A stretch of 8,404 nt of DNA from Bacillota bacterium (lineage in GTDB: Bacteria > Bacillota > Clostridia > Acetivibrionales > DSM-2933), in NCBI GenBank assembly GCA_030705945.1, contig JAUZPS010000180.1, positions 1-8,404 on the forward strand, in the 5' to 3' direction. Each line of letters opens with the position of its first letter. Within the stretch, counting starts at the first letter, position 1. The notes beneath the pieces were generated by a model. The model ran no database searches, was not told the DNA's origin, and was given only the letters and a program-made list of their open reading frames with translations. The translations under genes and the position numbers were made by a program. Below, piece after piece: positions 1 to 6,028 of the stretch.

Positions 1-86
1 AATCTTACATTTGACGGAGCAAAATAACGAACGCTTTAACGTTATTTTGCGATAGGCAAATGTAAAAGATTAATTGCTTTTTATAT
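1..86. repeat. R1 palindromic repeat, copy 1 (left end cut by window)
   Basis: Imperfect palindrome. The arm beginning AATCTTACATTTG and running into CAAAATAACG (1-29) is answered by CGTTATTTTGCGATAGG and CAAATGTAAAAGATT (about 40-71). An outer arm AATTGCTTTTTATATA (71-86) continues on the right; its left partner would lie before position 1. The core AACGAACGCTTTAACGTT is the reverse complement of the core of copy 2 at 3641-3658, so this copy lies inverted relative to that one. Arms differ from each other at several places (GACGGAG against CCTATCG, plus a 2-base bulge), so it is less perfect than copy 2. It directly abuts R2. It is non-coding, and no transposase is linked. Confidence 0.75.
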
Positions 87-187
87 AGTATCAAAAAAAC
101 TTAGCAACTGGTCGTTTCAAAAACTTGATATAATGGGTTTTTGTCATATAAACTTGAACAAGGAATTTTTTGAAGCGCCCTTATTAG
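87..187 (+). repeat. R2 dispersed repeat, copy A
   Basis: This 101-bp stretch runs from AGTATCAAAAAAACTT to GCGCCCTTATTAG. It aligns over its full length with the reverse complement of 4810-4910, with roughly 80% identity by eye and perfect blocks such as TTTCAAAAACTTGATATA and AACTTGAACAAGGAATTTTT. Inside it is an imperfect inverted repeat: GTCGTTTCAAAAA at 111-123 and TTTTTGAAGCGCC at 167-179. It shows no reading frame shared with the other copy and no ribosome binding site, so it is probably a non-autonomous mobile or intergenic repeat. It is fused directly to the outer arm of R1 copy 1. Confidence 0.75.
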
Positions 188-240
188 GTCCATTGCAAAA
201 GCCTGATTTTTGCAAAATTCTCACAATGATTTATAAATAA

Positions 241-287
241 ACAATATTTTAGTATAAAAAATTGAACTTATCCGTGTAAAATATTGT
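241..287. repeat. 11-bp perfect inverted repeat in upstream gap
   Basis: ACAATATTTTA (241-251) and TAAAATATTGT (277-287) are exact reverse complements separated by 25 bases. The arms are AT-only except for one C/G pair. The structure lies in the gene-free stretch between the R2 repeat and the lipoprotein gene. It could be a decayed repeat, a weak hairpin or chance in AT-rich DNA. Nothing else coding is visible from 188 to 430. Confidence 0.4.
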
Positions 288-433
288 ATGAAACTCGTCA
301 GATTCAGTATGAAACCCTTCTAAAGCCGGCAATTTGTTAAATTCTTGCTAATAGACTTCAAAATATTACCTATTAAATTGGAATAATATGCGTATTTTCT
401 TTTGGTGTTTAAATAAATGCGATAAGTGAATTG

Positions 434-448
434 AGCAATATAATTGCT
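434..448. promoter_or_regulatory. Short inverted repeat upstream of lipoprotein gene
   Basis: AGCAAT and ATTGCT flank a 3-base spacer (ATA), giving a 15-bp dyad of a size typical of a repressor or activator site. It lies about 250 bp before the start codon of the binding-protein gene, further out than expected for a core operator. A weak promoter-like pair, TTGAGC (431-436) and TATAGG (454-459) with a 17-base gap, overlaps it. Both readings are tentative. Confidence 0.25.
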
Positions 449-533
449 TGATATATAGGGCCTTGAGGCATAACATATTATTATAAATACAAAAACGAAT
501 TACCTAAGATTACAACTGTGCAGTTAATGGCAG

Positions 534-567
534 AGCTTGCAAGCTAAATTTATTTAATTTTTATAAA
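534..567 (+). promoter_or_regulatory. Candidate promoter of lipoprotein gene with palindrome over the -35
   Basis: TTGCAA (537-542) and TATAAA (562-567) are 4/6 and 5/6 matches to the -35 and -10 consensus, but the 19-base gap is longer than optimal. The -35 lies inside the perfect 12-bp palindrome AGCTTGCAAGCT (534-545), so a regulator bound there would cover it. Transcription would begin near 574, exactly where the stem-loop at 574-599 starts. This is a sequence-only prediction; promoters further upstream are not excluded. Confidence 0.35.
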
Positions 568-573
568 ATTTTA

Positions 574-599
574 AAGATGCGGTTCCGGAGCTGCATCTT
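574..599 (+). ncRNA. 5'-leader stem-loop before lipoprotein gene
   Basis: AAGATGCGGTT (574-584) pairs with AGCTGCATCTT (589-599) around a CCGG loop. This is 11 base pairs if two G-U wobbles are allowed, which suggests an RNA structure rather than a DNA operator. On the plus strand it is followed by ATATCAAATC with no T-run, so it is not a convincing intrinsic terminator of an upstream gene. If the promoter at 537-567 is real, the stem sits at the very 5' end of the mRNA and could protect it from decay. No known riboswitch was recognised. Confidence 0.4.
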
Positions 600-639
600 A
601 TATCAAATCAAATATAAAACCCCTTATTTAAAACCTTGT

Positions 640-653
640 TACCAAGCTTGGTA
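640..653. promoter_or_regulatory. 14-bp perfect palindrome (operator-like) in leader
   Basis: TACCAAGCTTGGTA is a perfect dyad centred about 48 bases before the chosen start codon. Its core CAAGCTTG shares the AGCTTG/CAAGCT half-sites with the palindrome at 534-545. The two centres are 107 bp apart, close to a whole number of helical turns. Sugar-uptake genes are often controlled by LacI- or GntR-type regulators at such dyads, but no regulator gene is in the window and no family was identified. Confidence 0.35.
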
Positions 654-694
654 GAGGCATGAATCAGATTAAGAAATTTGAGGAGGGAACTATA

Positions 695-2065
695 ATGAAA
701 AAACTAAAAAATCTATTAGCTGTGAGTGTATGTATTTCTATGATGTCCGGAGCATTGGCGGCATGTGATATGCCTCAAAATGACCAGCAGCCTTCGTCGC
801 CGCCTGCGTCAGATACTAATTCAAAAGTTGACTCGCCTGATGGAAGCTCTAATGATCAGAAAAGCCCTAGTTCATACAAAGGTGAAATCAACTTCTGGCA
901 TTTTAACAGCAGTGAAGGACCGAAGATTGTTGAGGCGTTCAATAAGGTATATCCTAATGTTAAGGTTAATCTTTCAATAATATCTGACAGAGATTCCCAG
1001 TACATGAATAAGTTATCAGCCGCGCTTAGATCGGGCGTAGGAGTTCCTGATGTATTCTCAGCCGAGTCTGCATTTGTCAAAAGATTGGTCGAAATGCCTG
1101 ACGCATATGCTGATATAACGAAAAGAGCAAGCGATATTACAAAGAACATGATACCATACACAGTTCAGGTCGGGACAGATAAAAACGGAGTACTAAGAGC
1201 TTTGTCGCATCAGGCAGCCGCAGGAGCAATTGCATACAAGAAGGCAGCCGCAAAACAATATTTAGGGACTGATGATCCTAGTGTTATTGCAGATATGCTT
1301 TCATCTGAGGAAAAGATGCTGCAGACTGCTAAGACATTAAAGGAAAAGAGCAACGGAAAGGTATCCTTATTTCCATCATGGGAAGAGCCTAAGAAAATGT
1401 ATCTAGGAAGCCGCAGCCAAGGTTGGGTTGTTGATAACAAACTTACACTGGATAAAAAAGTGACAGACTTTATTGATTTTGCTAAGACATTAAGGGATAA
1501 CAAGTATGAAGCCGCGCTTGATCAGTTTACACCAGGTTGGTCATCTGCAGTGGCTGCAGAAGATAAGGCTATGGTTTGGGCTTGCCCTACTTGGGGAGTT
1601 CCATGGATCATAGGTTCAAATGACAAGAAAGCGGCTGATGGAGGAAGATGGGGAATAGCAAGGCCGCCATTCAATTATTTCTGGGGAGGAACTTGGTTTG
1701 GAGTATATGGCAAGTCAGAAAAACAAGACCTTGCATGGCAATTTGTCAAATTCTTTACATCCGATAAAGAAGAAATGAAAAAGTGGGCTATTGAAAATCA
1801 GGATTTCCCGAATAATCTGGAAGTTATAAATGGCGGAGCTCCTGAAGATAGTAAAATAGTTGGAACTAACCTGTTCAAATTCTATGAACCTTTCGTCAAG
1901 GACATCAACGGATCGATTCTCACACCAAATGACGATATCATAGAAAAAGCTTTTGACGATGTTATGAGGTCTTATCTGGCAGGCAAGATTAAGACCAAAG
2001 ATGAATTGATAAAGATGTTCAAAGAAAAGGTTAAAACTAATATTAAAGACATAAATGCAGATTAG
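695..2065 (+). CDS. ABC transporter substrate-binding lipoprotein (family 1, sugar type)
   Basis: Extracellular solute-binding protein of the SBP_bac_1 class, 456 aa, expected to capture a sugar or oligosaccharide outside the membrane and deliver it to an ABC permease. The start is the ATG at 695: GAGGAGGG (680-687) sits at proper distance before it, whereas an in-frame ATG at 659 has no such site. Residues 1-23 form a lipoprotein signal peptide (KK charges, hydrophobic stretch, lipobox LAAC), with Cys24 the lipidated residue. A Ser/Pro/Asp-rich linker spans about 28-60, then the domain begins at GEINFWHFNSSEGPKIVEAF, typical of carbohydrate-binding members, and runs to the end. Aromatic-rich segments such as WACPTWGVPWIIG and FWGGTWFGVYG fit a sugar site. 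No permease gene follows; the next gene is convergent. The ligand cannot be told from sequence alone. Confidence 0.9.
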   Translation: MKKLKNLLAVSVCISMMSGALAACDMPQNDQQPSSPPASDTNSKVDSPDGSSNDQKSPSSYKGEINFWHFNSSEGPKIVEAFNKVYPNVKVNLSIISDRDSQYMNKLSAALRSGVGVPDVFSAESAFVKRLVEMPDAYADITKRASDITKNMIPYTVQVGTDKNGVLRALSHQAAAGAIAYKKAAAKQYLGTDDPSVIADMLSSEEKMLQTAKTLKEKSNGKVSLFPSWEEPKKMYLGSRSQGWVVDNKLTLDKKVTDFIDFAKTLRDNKYEAALDQFTPGWSSAVAAEDKAMVWACPTWGVPWIIGSNDKKAADGGRWGIARPPFNYFWGGTWFGVYGKSEKQDLAWQFVKFFTSDKEEMKKWAIENQDFPNNLEVINGGAPEDSKIVGTNLFKFYEPFVKDINGSILTPNDDIIEKAFDDVMRSYLAGKIKTKDELIKMFKEKVKTNIKDINAD

Positions 2066-2107
2066 AATTAATCGAAACTAATCAATGAAAAAACTCCAGT
2101 AAAAGTT

Positions 2108-2147
2108 CAAGTAGCAAAATTTATCTAAGGATAAGTTTTGCTACTTG
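2108..2147. terminator. Hairpin between convergent genes, probable shared terminator
   Basis: CAAGTAGCAAAATTTAT (2108-2124) and ATAAGTTTTGCTACTTG (2131-2147) pair over 17 positions with one non-Watson-Crick position (a possible wobble), around a 6-base loop. It lies 43 bases after the stop of the binding-protein gene and 27 bases beyond the stop of the convergent DUF4129 gene. The plus-strand continuation TCTATAGC is a poor U-tract, and the minus-strand continuation AACTTTTACTGG is only slightly better. Termination may therefore be inefficient or rely on the A/T pairs within the stem. Confidence 0.6.
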
Positions 2148-2173
2148 TCTATAGCATTATGAAGGGGTGAGGA

Positions 2174-3454
2174 TTATATATTTTGTCGGGTTTTATTCAG
2201 ATTTAAAGCTTCTATATCCTTATCTTCTATATCGTCATTACTGTAGCGAGCCTTATTGTATAAGCTTGTTAAATCAGAAATATTTTCATCGTATTTAGCG
2301 TTAAGTTCATTTGCATGCTCATTTGGGCTAAGATAACCTTTGAAAACATAGCCTTTTTTTATAAAAGACATTATTTTTTGTCTGTAAATGAAACGGACTT
2401 TATCTCTGCTGGTTTTAAGATCGTTTAAATGAACTTCCTTATAATCAAAATTTGATAGTCTTTTTTTCATATTTGCAAGAAAACCAGAATGGGATTTTAA
2501 AATCACTTCTTTTTCATCTGTATATCCAAGTTTGCTGTCCTGTGACTTTCTCGCTTCCGATTTTGAGTAAAACCATTTTAAAATAGCCATGGTAAGCTTA
2601 AAAATTAAATATAAAGTTAAAACTGAGAAAAGCGCGATTATGATAATGTTAACAAGTTTTCCTAACGTTTCAAGGTAGGAAATGTTATATTCAGGCTTGG
2701 GAAACAATCTTATATCATTGTTTTCTACTTTGCTAGAGCCGCCTGAACCAATAAATAGATGGGAATAAAAACTATAAACTGCGTATAATATCATTTTCAC
2801 TGCAAAAAGAATTATATTCCATAACGGCTTAAACCGAGCAACAAATATAATAAGCAAAAATATAAGCAACATTGCAATTATGTTAAATCGTAAAAGGGCA
2901 GAAGGTATAAAGTTTTTACCCCCATTTTTATAAAAAGCAAGCTTTAACTGATCGAAACTGCATATCAAAAGGAATACAAACACCATTAATATTGTACAGA
3001 TATTAAATAATTTTAAATATGGTTGTAGCTGATTTATCACCAGAAACACAAAATACATAATGAAATATATAGCAAAAAGCGGTGTAAAAGAAGGTATGGG
3101 GGATTGGCTAAGCCAGCTTGAATTATATATACGTACACCTCTGAAAACTGAAAATGCAGTTATTATTGAGAAGTAAAAAATTAAAAATGGATTGCCAAAA
3201 CCAAAAATAGAAACTGAAAATAGGATTCCTACCGTAAGTCCAATTATTATATAGAAGAAATTAGACTTGTTTTTTATAATGTTGCAAGTCACAATGCCTG
3301 TTAAATAGAAAGCGGGAAGCGCGCAAAATACGATTATCATCTGTCTATCAGAAAAGCAGGCGGAACTGACTAGAATTATTATGGGAAACAGAAATAAAAG
3401 CTCTATGATAGACTGCATAAACTTTATAAGAGTATGTTTTAAAACTTTTGGCAC
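2174..3454 (-). CDS. Polytopic membrane protein with C-terminal DUF4129
   Basis: Third gene of the MoxR-DUF58-DUF4129 cluster, 426 aa from the preferred GTG start. GTG is chosen because AAGGA ends 8 bases before it; the frame is open to a TTG at 3520, and an ATG at 3463 lies directly against the purine run, but neither has a well-placed ribosome site. Hydrophobic helices lie near residues 15-33, 38-56, 66-84, 88-104, 123-141, 150-166, 190-206, 211-230 and 267-288. A loop rich in charged residues comes next, then a cytoplasmic C-terminal domain (about 350-410) with the DUF4129 hallmarks: RDKVRFIYRQ, SPNEHANEL, and DLTSLYNKARYS. Function in the family is unknown; members often accompany or are fused to transglutaminase-like domains, and none is present here. 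Separated from the DUF58 gene by about 230 bp carrying repeat R1. Confidence 0.8.
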   Translation of the reverse strand: MPKVLKHTLIKFMQSIIELLFLFPIIILVSSACFSDRQMIIVFCALPAFYLTGIVTCNIIKNKSNFFYIIIGLTVGILFSVSIFGFGNPFLIFYFSIITAFSVFRGVRIYNSSWLSQSPIPSFTPLFAIYFIMYFVFLVINQLQPYLKLFNICTILMVFVFLLICSFDQLKLAFYKNGGKNFIPSALLRFNIIAMLLIFLLIIFVARFKPLWNIILFAVKMILYAVYSFYSHLFIGSGGSSKVENNDIRLFPKPEYNISYLETLGKLVNIIIIALFSVLTLYLIFKLTMAILKWFYSKSEARKSQDSKLGYTDEKEVILKSHSGFLANMKKRLSNFDYKEVHLNDLKTSRDKVRFIYRQKIMSFIKKGYVFKGYLSPNEHANELNAKYDENISDLTSLYNKARYSNDDIEDKDIEALNLNKTRQNI

Positions 3455-3509
3455 TAGAATCATCCTTCTTTCAATAGATATCAAACAGTAGAAACTAATT
3501 TTATTCGTT

Positions 3510-3583
3510 TCGCTGAACAACCGAGAAAGGGCTTTTCCAGGTTGCTTGGGCGAGAGATGAAGCGGGATTTGTCAAAGCGAGCG
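3510..3583. other. GC-rich patch between R1 and DUF4129 gene
   Basis: Positions 3521-3583 are about 56% G+C by hand count (35 of 63), while flanking DNA is roughly one third G+C. The patch lies between the DUF4129 start and R1 copy 2. It has no ribosome binding site and no convincing protein similarity, although it is open in two minus-strand frames. It may be a remnant of inserted DNA or part of a further dispersed repeat. No tRNA or known RNA fold was recognised. Confidence 0.35.
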
Positions 3584-3595
3584 TATATAAAATTT

Positions 3596-3703
3596 ATATA
3601 TAAAAAGCGATTAATCTCTTACATTTGACTATCACAAAATAACGTTAAAGCGTTCGTTATTTTGTGATAGTCAAATGTAAGATTAATAGCGCTTTTTATA
3701 TAT
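3596..3703. repeat. R1 palindromic repeat, copy 2 (most complete)
   Basis: A 108-bp near-perfect palindrome. The left arm is 3596-3644, the loop TTAAAGCGTT is 3645-3654, and the right arm is 3655-3703. The inner 27 bp (3618-3644 against 3655-3681) match without error. The outer arms, TATATAAAAAGCG and CGCTTTTTATATA, continue the stem with one 2-base bulge on each side, for about 47 pairs in all. It lies between the DUF58 and DUF4129 genes and overlaps the last 21 bases of the DUF58 reading frame. In minus-strand RNA it would form a very long hairpin, but with no U-tract immediately after it. Copies 1 (1-86) and 3 (8279-8344) share the outer AAGCG/GATTAATCTTACATTT sequence. Confidence 0.85.
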
Positions 3704-4774
3704 TTCAGTATCATAAAGATTTAATACTTCTACTTTGTTACCCTGATCTTTCATTCTCTGTATGCTTTTTTCTATATGTTCATCAATAAAAGCTGTAACA
3801 ATCAAAAAATCTGTATTTTTTATATCCTTATCTAGAAGATTTTCCAGAAATATATGAAAAAGAACCGATCTCTTAAGCTGCATAACTGCCATGGATTCAA
3901 GTATGCAATAAATATGCTCGTTGCCAAAATGGGCAGGTATATATACAGGGTCAGATGAACTGTGAGAATTATGGCTGTTGCAGCCGAAGCCGGTTTCTAT
4001 TGATTTGGATAAAGTATAATTTGCAATAGACGCGCAGATTGAGATGGCTTTTTCCATTAATTCGTTATCTGTGGAACTGTCCCATGAGTTTTCATCAGCT
4101 TGAATATTAAGAAGTATAACGATTTTTGTGTTCGAAGTGTAATCAGAATTATATACTTTTAAACTACCGGCGCGAGCCGTTGATTTCCAATTGATCCGGT
4201 TCATTGAGTCGCCATATTGATAATCCCTTATGCCAGATATCATAAATGGGTCGTCGACTATCCAGCGTTTAACAACAATATCGCCAAGCCAGCTGCTATT
4301 AGGCAGTTGGAGTTTATCAATGGGCAGTACCTTTGGATATACTGTTATGTTTGCAGATAGCGATAATTCCCTATAAGTTTGTATTATGTTAAAAGCGTCA
4401 TTACAGGATAATACTGCTGATTTAAGCTCGTAATGTCCTCTTTTGGCGCAGTTTAACGAATGTCTGCGGGTTATTTTTGTATATGGCATCAAGGTAAAAA
4501 AGCTTTTGTGGAATTGCTTGTGTTTTATATCGAGATTGTTTTGCCGCTGGAATTTGAGGTTACTGTCAATTTCAGACTCTAACTGAAGCCATAAAACTGG
4601 TAAAAGCTTTTGGTTTGATACAATCTCAATCATATGGGCGTCTTCGCCTTCAAAGACATGAGAAGCATCAAAGGATCTGGAATATTCTACGCTTTTTAGC
4701 CCCCAACGCCTATATATTCTGGATTGTATATACACGATAAGTATTGTTGAAATAATTAAGAGAGCAACATTCAT
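3683..4774 (-). CDS. DUF58 domain protein
   Basis: DUF58 protein of 363 aa, the middle member of a MoxR-DUF58-DUF4129 cluster. The ATG at 4774 follows GAGGAGG at an 11-base gap. One N-terminal membrane helix (about 4-17) anchors it; many relatives have two. The middle region carries beta-rich repeats, and the family signature RDYQYGDSMNRINWKSTAR lies at about 183-201, followed by LKVYNSDYTSNTKIVILLNI, the start of the VWA-like fold. Family members are proposed clients of the MoxR ATPase; their molecular role is not settled. The last six codons (Ile-Tyr-Lys-Lys-Arg-Tyr) and the TAA stop lie inside the outer arm of repeat R1, so the natural C-terminus was probably replaced or extended by the repeat. 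The spacer to the MoxR gene holds repeat R2. Confidence 0.85.
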   Translation of the reverse strand: MNVALLIISTILIVYIQSRIYRRWGLKSVEYSRSFDASHVFEGEDAHMIEIVSNQKLLPVLWLQLESEIDSNLKFQRQNNLDIKHKQFHKSFFTLMPYTKITRRHSLNCAKRGHYELKSAVLSCNDAFNIIQTYRELSLSANITVYPKVLPIDKLQLPNSSWLGDIVVKRWIVDDPFMISGIRDYQYGDSMNRINWKSTARAGSLKVYNSDYTSNTKIVILLNIQADENSWDSSTDNELMEKAISICASIANYTLSKSIETGFGCNSHNSHSSSDPVYIPAHFGNEHIYCILESMAVMQLKRSVLFHIFLENLLDKDIKNTDFLIVTAFIDEHIEKSIQRMKDQGNKVEVLNLYDTEIYKKRY

Positions 4775-4809
4775 TTAAAACAGCTCCTCCTCTGACATAT
4801 TGTAATAAA

Positions 4810-4910
4810 CTTAATAATGGCGTTTCAAAAAATTCCTTGTTCAAGTTTTTATGATTAAAATCCACTATATCAAGTTTTTGAAATGCCAACTTGTTAAGTT
4901 TTTTGATACT
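4810..4910 (-). repeat. R2 dispersed repeat, copy B (inverted)
   Basis: The reverse complement of this stretch matches 87-187 along its whole 101 bp. Inside, GGCGTTTCAAAAA (4819-4831) and TTTTTGAAATGCC (4875-4887) form a 12-of-13 inverted repeat. It occupies most of the 138-bp spacer between the MoxR and DUF58 genes, beginning 2 bases after the MoxR stop codon and ending about 15 bases before the DUF58 ribosome binding site. It would therefore be transcribed as part of the operon mRNA. It encodes nothing recognisable. Confidence 0.75.
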
Positions 4911-4912
4911 GC

Positions 4913-5881
4913 CTATACTGATTTTCCCGCCAATTTTTCTTCAGAGGGAACATCAGTATCCAAAAGGATTTGATTTAGAATGATGTCTGCATTATTATTT
5001 CTGTTCTGTAATGTATTTTTAAGAATGAGTCTGTGAGCTAAAACAGGCTTAACAAGGTATTTTACGTCATCAGGAAGCAAGTAACTCCGTCCCTGTATTA
5101 TCGCATATACCTGGCAAGCCTTTAAGAGCGCCTGGCTGGCGCGTGGACTGGCTCCTAGCAAAATGTCAGGGTGTTTTCTTGTTTTTTCAACAACTTCTAG
5201 CATATATTTAAGCATGTCATCACTGACATAAACCTTATTATAGGAATTCTGAGCTTCAATGACCTCAGCTAAACCCGCGACAGGAGAAATTTCGTGTAAA
5301 GGATCTCCTCCATTAAACCGTTTCAGGATTTGTATTCCCTCCTCAAAAGCGGGGTAGCCCATTGAAATCTTTAAAAGAAATCTGTCTAACTGAGCTTCAG
5401 GTAAGGGAAAGGTGCCTTGTATTTCTACGGGGTTCTGAGTGGCTATGACAATAAACGGCTTACTTAATGTACGTGTTTCACCGTCCATGGTCACCTGTCG
5501 TTCTTCCATGCATTCCAATAAGCTTGATTGTGTTCTTGGCGTAGCCCTGTTAATTTCATCGGCCAGTAAAATATTTGAAAAAACTGGACCAGGCCGGAAT
5601 TGAAATTCGCAGTTTTTTTGATTGTAGAAGTTGATGCCTGTCAAATCAGAAGGCAGCAGATCAGGCGTAAACTGAATCCTTTTAAAGGAACAGTCTAAGG
5701 ATTTTGCAGCGGCTTTAGCCAGAAGGGTTTTACCCATTCCGGGAACATCTTCTAAAAGAATATGTCCCGATGAAATCAACGCTACCATTAATAAATCAAT
5801 TGCGCCGTCTTTACCGACTATAACTTTGCTTATATTTTGCTTTACTTTGAGGGTAAGATCTCTGATTTGTTCAATATTCAT
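4913..5881 (-). CDS. MoxR-family AAA+ ATPase
   Basis: MoxR-type AAA+ ATPase, 322 aa, a usual length for the family. The ATG at 5881 is chosen because AGGTGG (5887-5892) lies 5 bases ahead; an in-frame GTG three codons earlier falls inside that site. Visible motifs: Walker A EDVPGMGKT (44-52), Walker B ILLADEINRA (104-113) with Asp108/Glu109, sensor 1 Asn150 in ATQNP, a candidate arginine finger in LPEAQLDRF (Arg168), and sensor 2 Arg247 in GASPRAS. All key residues are intact, so it should bind and hydrolyse ATP. MoxR ATPases are thought to act as chaperones, commonly with a neighbouring DUF58 or VWA protein, which follows here 138 bp downstream. It probably leads an operon with the DUF58 and DUF4129 genes. 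The true substrate is unknown. Confidence 0.93.
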   Translation of the reverse strand: MNIEQIRDLTLKVKQNISKVIVGKDGAIDLLMVALISSGHILLEDVPGMGKTLLAKAAAKSLDCSFKRIQFTPDLLPSDLTGINFYNQKNCEFQFRPGPVFSNILLADEINRATPRTQSSLLECMEERQVTMDGETRTLSKPFIVIATQNPVEIQGTFPLPEAQLDRFLLKISMGYPAFEEGIQILKRFNGGDPLHEISPVAGLAEVIEAQNSYNKVYVSDDMLKYMLEVVEKTRKHPDILLGASPRASQALLKACQVYAIIQGRSYLLPDDVKYLVKPVLAHRLILKNTLQNRNNNADIILNQILLDTDVPSEEKLAGKSV

Positions 5882-5926
5882 AGCGGCCACCTATATATAT
5901 TCATTTTATTAATATTCTCATTAGTT

Positions 5927-5955
5927 ATAGTATCGTATCCAATGTAAGAATACAA
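5927..5955 (-). promoter_or_regulatory. Candidate promoter of MoxR-DUF58-DUF4129 operon
   Basis: On the minus strand TTGTAT (5955-5950) and TACTAT (5932-5927) are 17 bases apart, 3/6 and 4/6 matches to the vegetative consensus. Transcription would start near 5920, giving a leader of about 40 bases. The gene upstream ends at 6140 with no strong terminator before this point, so some read-through from the stalk-domain gene is also possible. Confidence 0.35.
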
Positions 5956-6028
5956 TAGTTCTGGCATTATTAGTTCCAAATGCTGGTCATGATTTTTTAT
6001 TACTTACTCAAATTTCCCACTTCAAATT

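Noticed and set aside
1..187. CRISPR array or integron attC sites
   Set aside because: The repeats are long single palindromes scattered over kilobases, not short units with regular spacers, and there are no cas genes, integrase or gene cassettes.
285..323. Tiny open frames with a repeated GTATGAAAC start
   Set aside because: About a dozen codons or fewer, without ribosome sites; the 9-base repeat is short enough to be chance.
574..599. Riboswitch or T-box leader
   Set aside because: Only one simple stem-loop is visible; no conserved riboswitch or T-box sequence and no alternative terminator structure were recognised.
765..980. Plus-strand 71-codon frame inside the lipoprotein gene
   Set aside because: Out of frame with the supported gene, Arg/Leu-rich with no ribosome site; a shadow.
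856..1503. Minus-strand open frames of about 100 codons within the lipoprotein gene
   Set aside because: They lie opposite a well-supported gene, have no ribosome binding sites and give no recognisable protein; they are shadow frames.
3455..3520. Upstream extension of the DUF4129 protein to TTG at 3520 or ATG at 3463
   Set aside because: The TTG has no ribosome binding site and borders GC-atypical DNA; the ATG is immediately adjacent to the purine run, while GTG at 3454 is correctly spaced from AAGGA. The choice remains uncertain.
3596..3703. R1 copy 2 as an ordinary intrinsic terminator
   Set aside because: The stem is several times longer than a terminator stem and is not followed by a U-tract on either strand; related copies lie at unrelated sites.
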